Part shown: piece by piece, positions 14,362-22,584 of the stretch | How positions within the stretch are numbered: the stretch's first letter is position 1 | How the letters are laid out: every line of letters starts with the position of its first letter | NCBI GenBank assembly: GCA_003477045.1 | Contig: DMTS01000072.1 | Coordinates: 7,631 to 37,242 of the forward strand | DNA length: 29,612 nucleotides | Reading direction: 5' to 3' | From: Candidatus Delongbacteria bacterium | GTDB taxonomy: Bacteria > UBA4055 | The notes under the pieces: model-generated | The model's input: the letters and a program-made list of their open reading frames with translations, nothing else | Told to the model about the DNA's origin: nothing | Database searches by the model: none | Program-made: the position numbers and the translations under genes

Positions 14362-15729
14362 CGATAAGTTAATTACATTCAGAATCTCTTCTATCATTTT
14401 AGTTACTTCAGGATCTTTAGTGTTTAATTTCTTTTGGATTTTATTAGCCGCGTGAGATACAGTACTATGTTCCCTTCCGCCGAAATGAACTCCTATACTT
14501 GTTGTTGTCGCCTTAAGCTGAGTGGTGCAAAGATACATCGCAACCGCCCTTGCATCCGCGATCTCTTTGGTTCTTGTTTTCTTCATCAAAAGGTCTTTGG
14601 GAATAGAAAAAAACTCTGATACAATATCCTGTATTTTATCTATGTTTAAAGTTGATTTTTTTGATGTTATAAGTTCTTTAAGGATTTCCTTGGCTTTGTT
14701 TATCCCTATCTCTTTATTGAAATGTGAGTAGTAAAAATACAGTTTTTTAACAGCCCCTTCAAGATCTCTAACATTTGTATTTATGTTATTGGCAATAAAC
14801 ATAACTATATCATCTTCAAGATTAAAATTTATTTCCTCAGCTTTTAACCGTATGATTGCCGCTCTTGTTTCCAGATCTGGAGGTCTTACATCGGTTATAA
14901 GCCCCATTTTGAATCTTGATTTAAGCCTGTCGTCAAGGTCGTGGATCTCGTTGGGATGAAAATCTGATGTCATGACAATCTGTCCGCCGCTGTTGTAAAT
15001 ATGATTGAAAATATGGAAAAGTTCCTGCATACTTTTTTCTTTTTTTGCCAAAAACTGAATATCGTCAATAATGATCAGATCTTTCGTACAGAGATAACTT
15101 TTATAATCATCAATGGTGTTTTTATGAATATGGTTTACCAGCTGCTGGACTAAAATATCAGATGAAAGATAAAGAATGTTTCTGTCGGGCTCATTGTTAA
15201 AAACATAATTTCCGATAGCTGATACCAGGTGAGTTTTTCCAAGTCCGACTCCTCCAAATATCAATAAGGGGTTATATTGGGTATTTTTTATGTTTTTTGC
15301 TACCTGAAGTGAGGAAACATATGCAGTTTCATTTCCGTTGCCCGAAACAAAATTTTCAAATGTGTATTTTGGATTTAAAGAAGTTTCTTTGTAGGGAGCG
15401 ACTCTAGTCTTTGGGAGAATTTTTACTTTTTTTGTCTGTGTATCGATATCTGCTTTATGCTCAAAACTAAAATCTGTGTCGGCATCGATTAAAAACTTAA
15501 TTACGGGGTTTTCTCTTGCGAGTATTTCGCTTAAAGTTTTTTCAAAAACTGCTTTGTATTGTCCTTTTATATAATCAATATGGATCTTGGACGGGACTTG
15601 TATAGAGATTTTCTCGTTTTCGATCTGAACTATTTTTAAAGGTTTTACCCATGTGTTGAATGAGTTTTGATTGAGATATGCCTTTATTTTATCCTTGAAC
15701 TGAAGTTCTATCTTATTTAATTCGCTCAC
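14353..15729 (-). CDS. dnaA: Chromosomal replication initiator DnaA
   Basis: 458 residues with all four domains: the N-terminal interaction domain (1-80), a short linker (80-120), an AAA+ domain, and DNA-binding domain IV. Walker A is GGVGLGKTH (159-167), Walker B LIIIDDIQF (218-226), sensor 1 VMTSD (252-256), and NVRDLEGAVKKL (319-330) lies at the domain III end. The DnaA signature FGGREHSTVSHA (416-427) contacts the box. The start is a GTG at 15729 with GAGAGG about 8 bases upstream. It has its own promoter, with a DnaA-box-like site in the leader suggesting autoregulation. Confidence 0.98.
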   Translation of the reverse strand: MSELNKIELQFKDKIKAYLNQNSFNTWVKPLKIVQIENEKISIQVPSKIHIDYIKGQYKAVFEKTLSEILARENPVIKFLIDADTDFSFEHKADIDTQTKKVKILPKTRVAPYKETSLNPKYTFENFVSGNGNETAYVSSLQVAKNIKNTQYNPLLIFGGVGLGKTHLVSAIGNYVFNNEPDRNILYLSSDILVQQLVNHIHKNTIDDYKSYLCTKDLIIIDDIQFLAKKEKSMQELFHIFNHIYNSGGQIVMTSDFHPNEIHDLDDRLKSRFKMGLITDVRPPDLETRAAIIRLKAEEINFNLEDDIVMFIANNINTNVRDLEGAVKKLYFYYSHFNKEIGINKAKEILKELITSKKSTLNIDKIQDIVSEFFSIPKDLLMKKTRTKEIADARAVAMYLCTTQLKATTTSIGVHFGGREHSTVSHAANKIQKKLNTKDPEVTKMIEEILNVINLSTC

Positions 15730-15752
15730 TTTACAACCTCTCGTGTATAATC

Positions 15753-15761
15753 TTATTCACT
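15753..15761 (+). promoter_or_regulatory. DnaA-box-like site in the dnaA leader
   Basis: TTATTCACT differs from the consensus TTATNCACA only in the last base. It lies between the predicted dnaA -10 element and the GTG start, a usual place for initiator autoregulation. Confidence 0.45.
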
Positions 15762-15772
15762 AATAGTAAAGA

Positions 15773-15801
15773 AATATAAGTAATAATGTTCTGCAAGTAA
15801 A
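15773..15801 (-). promoter_or_regulatory. Promoter of dnaA
   Basis: On the minus strand TTTACT (15801-15796) and TATATT (15778-15773) are 17 bases apart. Transcription would start near 15766 and leave a leader of about 35 bases. The same hexamer pair with the same spacing is found at 28703-28731 and 29527-29555. A run of T just upstream, following lysC, could weakly terminate the tdh-lysC transcript, but no convincing hairpin is visible. Confidence 0.6.
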
Positions 15802-15828
15802 CATAAAATTGCAAAAAAAAAGCTGAAT

Positions 15829-16929
15829 TTATCCGAAAAAGATATGGTGGATTTTATTAAAAACATCTCTTGATATTGCAGTGTCAGTATATATCTCAAA
15901 TTTTATATCTGAAATATCAGCTGCCACTATACGACTGTTTCCGCATATAATATTCTTCATGTCGTTCAATTTTACACCTTCGCTGCGCAACCCGGAGCCG
16001 ACTAAAGCGAGAGAAGAACAGTGGAGCGAATTATTATCAGGAAGACTGTTAAGGACAATTAAACCGCACGAATCAGATAACTGGCAGAAACGGACCCTTG
16101 AAAGATCTGAAGGTAGGGTCAATCCGTCTTTTGTCTGTTTGTAGCTTAGTTTATCATTAAGCACAAGCGAGATGAATTTATTTTTGTCAAGAGAAGATTC
16201 TTTGCAGACTGTCGTTCCGGTTTCGCCGGTCCAGGTAAGTCCGGTTGTGATCTTAACACCAAGCCTGTGAGCATACTCAACAGCGGCGTCCTTTAAGACT
16301 TTTGCGCCTAAGGACGATATGGTGAGCATAGTCTCGTAATCGAGTTCTTTTATCAGTACAGGCGCATCGCAGTTCTTCGGGTCTGCGCTGTAAACTCCGA
16401 CGACATCGGAGTATATCTCGCATGAGTCGGCTTTTATAGCCGCCGTCACGGCCACGGCTGTCGTGTCCGATCCGCCCCTGCCGAGCGTAGTGATCTGTTT
16501 GTCCGTGCTGACGCCCTGAAAACCGGCTATGATGGGTATTTTACCCTTACCGAGCGCGTCAACGAGTCTGTCGCCCTTTATCTCTAAAATTCTGGCGTTC
16601 CTGTGATTATTATCCGTAATAAGCCCAATCTGAGATCCCGTAAATGATATTGCAAGTCCGGGACGGATGCTGTTTATGGCGATCGCCACAAGCGAAATCG
16701 ATTCCCTTTCCCCTATGGATATGAGCATGTCAACTTCTCTCGGGTCGGGATCTTTCGATAATGCATTTGCTTTCGCTTCTAGCTGATTGGTCGTGTTACC
16801 CATGGCGGAGACCACGATGACGAGCCTGTCGCCTTTATCGTAGCGTGAGACTATCCTTTCCGCGAGAGCTTTTATCTTATCGGGGGTCGCAAGACTGCTC
16901 CCCCCGTATTTCTGAACTACTAAAGCCAT
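15829..16929 (-). CDS. lysC: Aspartokinase with a divergent regulatory region
   Basis: 366 residues. It phosphorylates aspartate at the head of the lysine/threonine/methionine pathway. The amino-acid kinase domain is clear: KYGGSS (7-12), SAMGNTTNQL (41-50), SIGERES (71-77), FTGSQIGLITD (96-106) and GRGGSDTTAVA (150-160). Normal bacterial aspartokinases run to about 400 residues or more with two ACT domains. Here only about 120 residues follow the kinase domain and the ACT signatures are poorly preserved, so lysine/threonine feedback may be altered. The ATG is three bases after the tdh stop, so the two are co-transcribed. Confidence 0.93.
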   Translation of the reverse strand: MALVVQKYGGSSLATPDKIKALAERIVSRYDKGDRLVIVVSAMGNTTNQLEAKANALSKDPDPREVDMLISIGERESISLVAIAINSIRPGLAISFTGSQIGLITDNNHRNARILEIKGDRLVDALGKGKIPIIAGFQGVSTDKQITTLGRGGSDTTAVAVTAAIKADSCEIYSDVVGVYSADPKNCDAPVLIKELDYETMLTISSLGAKVLKDAAVEYAHRLGVKITTGLTWTGETGTTVCKESSLDKNKFISLVLNDKLSYKQTKDGLTLPSDLSRVRFCQLSDSCGLIVLNSLPDNNSLHCSSLALVGSGLRSEGVKLNDMKNIICGNSRIVAADISDIKFEIYTDTAISRDVFNKIHHIFFG

Positions 16930-16932
16930 TCT

Positions 16933-17964
16933 TTATTCCCAGTCGAGTATCACTTTGCCACTTTCTCCGGTCTCCATTACATCAAACCCTTTCTGGAAAT
17001 CGGCAACTTTATAGTGATGGGTTATTATCGGGCCGAGGTCGAGTCCGGCTATCAGCATCTGCTCCATTTTATACCATGTCTCGAACATCTCTCTACCGTA
17101 AATTCCTTTAAGAGTGAGGGCTTTGAAAATTATGTCGCTCCATGCCACCTGTGTATTTGAAGGAAGGATGCCGAGAAGCGCGATCTTTGAACCGTTATAC
17201 ATATTGGAGATCATATCGTTGAAAGCGGCTGGCGATCCTGACATTTCAAGACCGACATCAAAGCCTACCATACCCAGTTCTTTCATAACATCTTTTATTT
17301 TTGTTTTCATAGGATTTATGGCTCTTGTAGCACCCATTTTTCTGGCTATGTCAAGTCTGTATTCACTGATGTCGGTAACTACGATGTGTCTGGCTCCGGC
17401 GAATCTGCAGATGGCAACTGCCATACTTCCGATAAGTCCTGCTCCAGTAATCAGAACATCCTCGCCGATCACAGGGAAAGACAGGGCTGTATGAGCCGCA
17501 TTCCCGAACGGATCCATAATGGCGATATAATCATCAGAGATCTTGGGATTTATCTTCATAACATTTTCGGCGGGTACCTTTAAATATTCAGCAAAAGCGC
17601 CGTCGATATTTACGCCTATTCCAACAGTGTTTTCGCAGACATGTTTTTTACCTCTTCTGCAGTTTCTGCAGTGCCCGCAGGCTATATGGCCTTCCCCGGT
17701 AACTCTCTCGCCGATCTGAAAATGTTTTACGCCGGGACCCATAGCTGCTACTGTGCCCACATATTCGTGTCCTATGGTTTGTCCGATAGTGATTGTTTTT
17801 TGAGACCATTCGTCCCATTTGTAAATGTGAAGGTCGGTTCCGCAAATAGCAGTTTTTTTGATCTTTATAAGAATGTCGTTCAATCCTATCTCAGGAATAT
17901 CCTTTTCGGCCATCCACAACCCTTTTTCTGCTTTTAATTTTGCCAAAACTTTCATTTTTGCCAT
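16933..17964 (-). CDS. tdh: L-threonine 3-dehydrogenase
   Basis: 343 residues. Zinc- and NAD-dependent medium-chain dehydrogenase converting threonine to 2-amino-3-ketobutyrate. It matches E. coli Tdh closely: KTAICGTDLHIYKWDEWSQ, catalytic zinc ligands C41, H66 and E67, the structural zinc cysteines C96, C99, C102 and C110, the proton-relay H93, and the late IKGIYGREMFETWYKM equivalent (LKGIYGREMFETWYKM). The nucleotide-binding ITGAGLIGSMAVA fold is present. The start at 17964 has GGAG 6 bases upstream. The usual partner kbl is not adjacent; instead lysC follows directly. Confidence 0.96.
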   Translation of the reverse strand: MAKMKVLAKLKAEKGLWMAEKDIPEIGLNDILIKIKKTAICGTDLHIYKWDEWSQKTITIGQTIGHEYVGTVAAMGPGVKHFQIGERVTGEGHIACGHCRNCRRGKKHVCENTVGIGVNIDGAFAEYLKVPAENVMKINPKISDDYIAIMDPFGNAAHTALSFPVIGEDVLITGAGLIGSMAVAICRFAGARHIVVTDISEYRLDIARKMGATRAINPMKTKIKDVMKELGMVGFDVGLEMSGSPAAFNDMISNMYNGSKIALLGILPSNTQVAWSDIIFKALTLKGIYGREMFETWYKMEQMLIAGLDLGPIITHHYKVADFQKGFDVMETGESGKVILDWE

Positions 17965-18007
17965 ATCATTCTCCGAATTTTAATTATTTCGTTTCAAAAT
18001 GTACTGA

Positions 18008-18036
18008 TAGATAATGAAAATTATTCTGAATGTAAA
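18008..18036 (-). promoter_or_regulatory. Promoter of tdh-lysC
   Basis: On the minus strand TTTACA (18036-18031) and TATCTA (18013-18008) are 17 bases apart, leaving a leader of about 35 bases. The -10 match is mediocre. It lies in the 175-base divergent region shared with comM. Confidence 0.4.
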
Positions 18037-18076
18037 TTGAAAAATGTTCGAAATTAATATTATATTTTTAATTTAA

Positions 18077-18105
18077 TTGACTTTAAAATACAATTGGAGT
18101 AATTT
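18077..18105 (+). promoter_or_regulatory. Promoter of comM and downstream genes
   Basis: TTGACT (18077-18082), 17 bases, then TAATTT (18100-18105). Transcription would start near 18112. The in-frame TTG codon at 18077 is part of this -35 element, which argues that comM starts further down at 18140. Confidence 0.6.
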
Positions 18106-18139
18106 TGAACGAAAAGTATTGTGTTTAACCGGAGCATTA

Positions 18140-19666
18140 ATGTTAGCAAAAGTTTTATCGGCGGCGGTAATCGGACTTGACGCTTTTACGGTAGAAGTGG
18201 AGACCCATTTGGAGAGAGGCCTTCCTGGACTGTCCATCGTCGGTCTGCCGGACAGTGTGGTAAAGGAAAGCAAAGACAGGATCAATGCTGCGATCAAAAA
18301 TTCGGAATATTTGTTTCCAATTAAGAAAATTACCGTAAATCTTGCCCCGGCAGATATAAAAAAGGAAGGTTCGTCCTATGACCTCCCTATAGCTATAGCT
18401 ATACTGGGAGCCACGGGACAGATCGATATTGAAAAAACAAAAGATTATATAATTCTTGGAGAGCTTTCTCTGGACGGAACGGTAAGGCCGGTCAAAGGAG
18501 CTCTCCCGATCTCGGTCATGGCGGAGAACAAATATAAAGGCATACTTTTGCCGAAAGAGAATGCGGATGAAGCCGCGGTGATTCCCGGATCAAAAATATA
18601 CGCTGTCGGAAGCCTGAATGAAATTGTCGATTTTTTCAACGGGAGGATAGAGATCGAGCCGAGAAAGATTGATGTGAACAGGTTATTTGAAGAGCTGAAT
18701 CAGTGGGAAATTGATTTTTCCGAAGTCAAAGGACAGTATCATGTAAAAAGAGCCCTTGAAATAGCTGCTGCGGGAGGTCATAATATACTTATGATCGGGC
18801 CGCCCGGAAGCGGAAAATCAATGCTTTCGAAAAGATTCGCGACAATCCTGCCTAACCTGACGCTTGAGGAATCGCTCGAAACGACCAAGATATATTCAGT
18901 AGCAGGACTGCTTCCCCACGAAAAAGGAATAATCGCTACAAGGCCATTCAGGTCACCGCATCATTCGATATCGGATTCAGCCCTGGTCGGCGGAGGAAGA
19001 TTCCCTAAGCCGGGCGAGATCAGCCTGGCTCACAACGGAGTTCTTTTTCTTGATGAGCTTCCGGAATTCAAAAAAAATGTTCTCGAAGTAATGCGGCAGC
19101 CTTTGGAAGACAGGGAGGTAACCATTGCGAGAGCAGCTTCGACTTTAAAATTTCCATCCAACTTCATAATGGTCGCCGCGATGAATCCCTGTCCCTGCGG
19201 ATATTACGGCGATCCGACGAGAGAATGCTCATGTCCGACAAATAAGATCAGGACATATTTAAGCAGAATATCGGGTCCATTGATGGACAGAATCGACATA
19301 CACATAGAGGTTCCGGCTTTAAAATACGACGAACTTTCTCAAAAAAAGGACGCTGAGAAATCGGACGCGATAAGGCAGAGAGTTATCAAAGCGAGAAAGA
19401 TCCAGACCTTAAGGTATTACGGAAGGAACATTTATTGCAACTCAGGCATGAATCAGAAAGATCTGAAAAAATACTGCGCTCTTGACGCATCTTCTGATTC
19501 AATACTTAAAAGAGCCATAGAGTCACTTTCATTGTCGGCTAGGGCTTACAACAGGATATTGAAAGTCGCGAGAACGATAGCTGACCTGGCCGGAAGGGAG
19601 GATATCTCGGTGGAGCACATAGCCGAAGCGGTACAATACAGAAGTCTGGACAGGAAATATGTTTAG
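18140..19666 (+). CDS. comM: YifB/ComM family Mg-chelatase-like ATPase
   Basis: 508 residues. ComM proteins are hexameric branch-migration helicases that aid integration of DNA taken up by transformation; the same family occurs widely in bacteria without known competence. The N-terminal ChlI-type domain has GLPGLSIVGLPDSVVKES (27-44). Walker A is GPPGSGKSM (220-228). The late MNPCPCGYYGDP and SGPLMDRIDIHIEVP segments and the basic C-terminal domain are typical. The ATG at 18140 has GGAG five bases before it and gives the standard MLAKVLSAAVIGL beginning. No other competence genes are in the window. Confidence 0.95.
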   Translation: MLAKVLSAAVIGLDAFTVEVETHLERGLPGLSIVGLPDSVVKESKDRINAAIKNSEYLFPIKKITVNLAPADIKKEGSSYDLPIAIAILGATGQIDIEKTKDYIILGELSLDGTVRPVKGALPISVMAENKYKGILLPKENADEAAVIPGSKIYAVGSLNEIVDFFNGRIEIEPRKIDVNRLFEELNQWEIDFSEVKGQYHVKRALEIAAAGGHNILMIGPPGSGKSMLSKRFATILPNLTLEESLETTKIYSVAGLLPHEKGIIATRPFRSPHHSISDSALVGGGRFPKPGEISLAHNGVLFLDELPEFKKNVLEVMRQPLEDREVTIARAASTLKFPSNFIMVAAMNPCPCGYYGDPTRECSCPTNKIRTYLSRISGPLMDRIDIHIEVPALKYDELSQKKDAEKSDAIRQRVIKARKIQTLRYYGRNIYCNSGMNQKDLKKYCALDASSDSILKRAIESLSLSARAYNRILKVARTIADLAGREDISVEHIAEAVQYRSLDRKYV

Positions 19667-19681
19667 GAAGGAGGATCTGAA

Positions 19682-20767
19682 ATGAAGAATCTAAAGATGA
19701 ACGATTATTTTTTTCTCGGGTTTCTTTTAATTATTTCATTTTCCTTTTTAAATCTCCTTCTTCCGTTTTTAACAGACATTTTTCTCTCGATCGTTCTTTA
19801 TATAATTTTCAGAAAGCCGTTCGCATTTATTCTGAAGAAAACAAAAAGCAGAAAAAAAGCTGCGGTTTATACAACTCTGATAGTTGTTTTTATAGTTTCG
19901 GTGCCATTATTCTTTTTCGGAATGTCGGTGTCTCTTGAAGCCTCGGATATTTATAGGAATGTAAGAGATAATATGCCGGTTTATCGCGAAATGATGACCG
20001 CGGAGTCATTAAGTGAATATGCTGCGAGAATTCCCTTGATCGGGGAGAAATTATCAGCCGAAATAAGTTCGCTGGACCTGGAAAAGTTCAAAGAGATCAG
20101 TGCCGATGTTGTTACTACTGTAAGCTCATTTCTTATGAGAGCACTACAGTCGGCTTTTTTCAATATTACGTCATTCCTGATGCACCTTTTCATAACTCCG
20201 TTCATGCTTTTTTTCCTGTTTCTCGACAGTAAAAAGCTACTCTCTAAAATTAGAAGCGTACTACCTTTTGAAAGAGAGGATGAAAAAAAGGCAGTTGTCG
20301 AGCTTGTTAAAATTACCGACACGATAATAATTTACACATTTCTGATCGGGATAGCTGAAGGAATATACGGAGGGATACTGTTTTTGATAGTGGGGATATC
20401 ATCGCCATTTTTCTGGGCGATCATAATGGTGATATTGTCAATGCTGCCGATAGTTGGAGCCAATACTGTTATTGTCCCTGCGGCAATTTTTCTTATTATG
20501 GGCGGTAGCGTAGCGAAAGGCATAATCCTTCTCATATTCGGTGCGGGAGTGATCCTAATTGATCAGAACATTATCAAGCCCAAGCTTGCCGGAGACAGAA
20601 GCGGCCTTCATCCCGTTGTAATGTTCGTATCAAGTGTAGGCGGTATAGCTTGGATGGGCATGGCAGGATTCCTTGTGGGTCCGCTAATTGCCGCTTTGAC
20701 TATAGTTTCTTGGGAACTTTTCGATTCAAAATTCAAAATAAAATCTTCAGAAGCTGAAACCGAATGA
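19682..20767 (+). CDS. AI-2E family transporter (PerM-like permease)
   Basis: 361 residues with about eight membrane segments in the typical pattern: two N-terminal segments, a basic loop at KKTKSRKKAA, one segment, a long soluble stretch (about 90-150), and five C-terminal segments. The late IDQNIIKPKLAGDRSGLHP motif and the ending GFLVGPLIAALTIVSWEL are diagnostic of the family. Members have been linked to signal-molecule export, sodium/proton exchange or protease-associated roles, so the substrate is not known. AAGGAGG precedes the ATG. The stop overlaps the next start in ATGA. Confidence 0.92.
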   Translation: MKNLKMNDYFFLGFLLIISFSFLNLLLPFLTDIFLSIVLYIIFRKPFAFILKKTKSRKKAAVYTTLIVVFIVSVPLFFFGMSVSLEASDIYRNVRDNMPVYREMMTAESLSEYAARIPLIGEKLSAEISSLDLEKFKEISADVVTTVSSFLMRALQSAFFNITSFLMHLFITPFMLFFLFLDSKKLLSKIRSVLPFEREDEKKAVVELVKITDTIIIYTFLIGIAEGIYGGILFLIVGISSPFFWAIIMVILSMLPIVGANTVIVPAAIFLIMGGSVAKGIILLIFGAGVILIDQNIIKPKLAGDRSGLHPVVMFVSSVGGIAWMGMAGFLVGPLIAALTIVSWELFDSKFKIKSSEAETE

Positions 20768-22584
20768 TATACCGTATATTAAAAAATACTTTTCCGTCGC
20801 TTTTTATTGTATGGACAATATATTTTCTGGAACTGATGTTCTATAAAACAGAGGTTTTTACCGGTTCGGCTTATTATTTCGAGCAGACCAAAATATTTAT
20901 ATCATACACACTGCTCGGCCTGATAATAGGCGGATTAAGTGCAGGTATATTTGCAAAAAAAAGGAAAAAGTATTCCTATACTTTCGAAAACGATATTAAA
21001 AAGTACTCAAAATATTTTCTGAAAAACTTCGGCATTTCTTTTCTGGCTCTTCTTGCACTTACCTTGAGAGAGCTGATAAACAATCCTCTGCTTTTTAAAG
21101 ATACGCTTCTGAATAATTCATTCTGGCTTAGCGGTCTTTTCGCTTTTATAAGGGACAAGTTCTCTCCGTTGTATTTCACAGTTTTTTTTGCGATTATAAT
21201 AATTATGAGCATACACAATCTTGTCAAGAACCTGTCAATGTACCACGGAACCAATAGGACATTGGCATATTTCGCAGCAGTGGTATTGTCAGTTCTTTTT
21301 ATATTCAACTACGGCTTTTTAAATGCTTCGGTCAGTTCAGAAATCAAAAATATAGTATTCATAGGCGTAGAGAACCTGGAAAGATCGTATTTGTCTGCAG
21401 CCAATATAAAAGACAGGTTTGCCTTAAAGGAGCTTAAAAGTCATTCATACGATTTTGAAAATTGCTTTACACCGGTGCTTGATCCCCAATCTGTTATTTT
21501 ATCAGTTCTCACTTCTTTGAGCCCTGAAAAATGGGAGTTTTCAGACGGACTTCTAAGTTTGAATTCCCGGGACAAAACGGTTTTTAAGCTTTTGAACGGA
21601 ATCGGTATAAACGCAGTTGATTATTCCGACATCAGCTTCAGGCTTGAGAGAACTGCAGAGGAAGGCGGAGAGGGTCATTTGTTCCCAACAGCAGAAAATA
21701 TATTGAGATCGAAAGTTCTTCTTTCTCACTTTTTAACGCCGGTAATTTTTAACAACAGCTTAAGAGAAGGCGCTTTTCCCGAAGCAAGGCTAATCTCAGG
21801 ATACAGGGATAGGACTTATCTTAAAAGACAAATTTCTCAAACGGCCGGAGGCAGGAACGAAAGCTTTCTTTTGTATTATACCATACCCGACTACAGAGAC
21901 CATCTTCCTTATCCATATTACAGGCTTGCAGATAAAAAACCTGAAGAAGCTTATCTTAATTATCTGAACGATGAAATAAATATGATATATCATGAGTTTG
22001 AAAACAGTAGAATAAAAGATAAAGCGGTGATATGCCTTTTCGGGATCCCGAAGGGCGGAGAAGGGCTTCGTACAGATATGTATAAAATACCGCTTTATGT
22101 AAGCTCAAGACAATTTGAAATCGAAAGGAAAGTAAAAAACCGTTATACAACTTTGGATGTGCTTCCGACCGTTCTGGATGCCGCAGGTTATGATCTGAAA
22201 AAATTTACATTTGAGGGGAAGTCATTTTTCGATCCGGAGTTTATCAGGCAGGAAATCCTTCTGACGGATATTTCACCGGTCAGAAAAAAAAATGATATCA
22301 GATTCGTGAACAAAGACGGTTACACATCAAGGAACAGCGAACTGATAAACGAAATGCATCCCATCTTTTCCCGCGCTTTGATCGTATCAGAAATGAAGCT
22401 GAATGCCTTTCCCGACAGTTCAGGAGTAAGATACGAGCTGTTCGATATCGGAAAAGACCCGGAAGAAAAAAACGATCTGGGCTTTACTAACCCATCCGCC
22501 GCAAAATCAATGAAATCAGCTTTGGAAGCGAGGATGAGAAAGGTCTATAATTACAGAGTGGTCAACGGTCATTTTTTAAAATAA
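20764..22584 (+). CDS. Membrane-anchored sulfatase-fold protein, probably catalytically inactive
   Basis: 606 residues. Five membrane segments (about 11-28, 45-64, 88-103, 119-155 broken by a loop, 168-186) precede a periplasmic alkaline-phosphatase/sulfatase-superfamily domain. The fold is recognisable from NIVFIGVENLERSYLS (196-211), CFTPVLDPQSVILSVLTSLSP (near 234-254, where the nucleophile should lie), the DHLPYP segment (379-384), TTLDVLPTVLDAAGYD (462-477) and YELFDIGKDPEEKNDL near the end. However the N-terminal metal Asp is Glu203, no Cys/Ser/Thr sits at the nucleophile position, and the SDHG metal motif is replaced by LFGIPKGGEG. It may be a structural or binding protein of envelope-glycan or lipid modification. 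Its end overlaps the convergent flippase gene by 23 bases. Confidence 0.8.
   Translation: MIYRILKNTFPSLFIVWTIYFLELMFYKTEVFTGSAYYFEQTKIFISYTLLGLIIGGLSAGIFAKKRKKYSYTFENDIKKYSKYFLKNFGISFLALLALTLRELINNPLLFKDTLLNNSFWLSGLFAFIRDKFSPLYFTVFFAIIIIMSIHNLVKNLSMYHGTNRTLAYFAAVVLSVLFIFNYGFLNASVSSEIKNIVFIGVENLERSYLSAANIKDRFALKELKSHSYDFENCFTPVLDPQSVILSVLTSLSPEKWEFSDGLLSLNSRDKTVFKLLNGIGINAVDYSDISFRLERTAEEGGEGHLFPTAENILRSKVLLSHFLTPVIFNNSLREGAFPEARLISGYRDRTYLKRQISQTAGGRNESFLLYYTIPDYRDHLPYPYYRLADKKPEEAYLNYLNDEINMIYHEFENSRIKDKAVICLFGIPKGGEGLRTDMYKIPLYVSSRQFEIERKVKNRYTTLDVLPTVLDAAGYDLKKFTFEGKSFFDPEFIRQEILLTDISPVRKKNDIRFVNKDGYTSRNSELINEMHPIFSRALIVSEMKLNAFPDSSGVRYELFDIGKDPEEKNDLGFTNPSAAKSMKSALEARMRKVYNYRVVNGHFLK

Noticed and set aside
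15802..15828. Terminator after lysC
   Set aside because: There is a T-run on the transcript strand but only a very weak inverted repeat around it; not convincing.
16930..16932. Lysine riboswitch before lysC
   Set aside because: Only three bases separate lysC from the tdh stop, so there is no leader.
18077..18139. Upstream TTG start for comM, adding 21 residues
   Set aside because: The TTG is part of the predicted -35 element, the added residues do not look like the family, and the ATG at 18140 has GGAG at good spacing.
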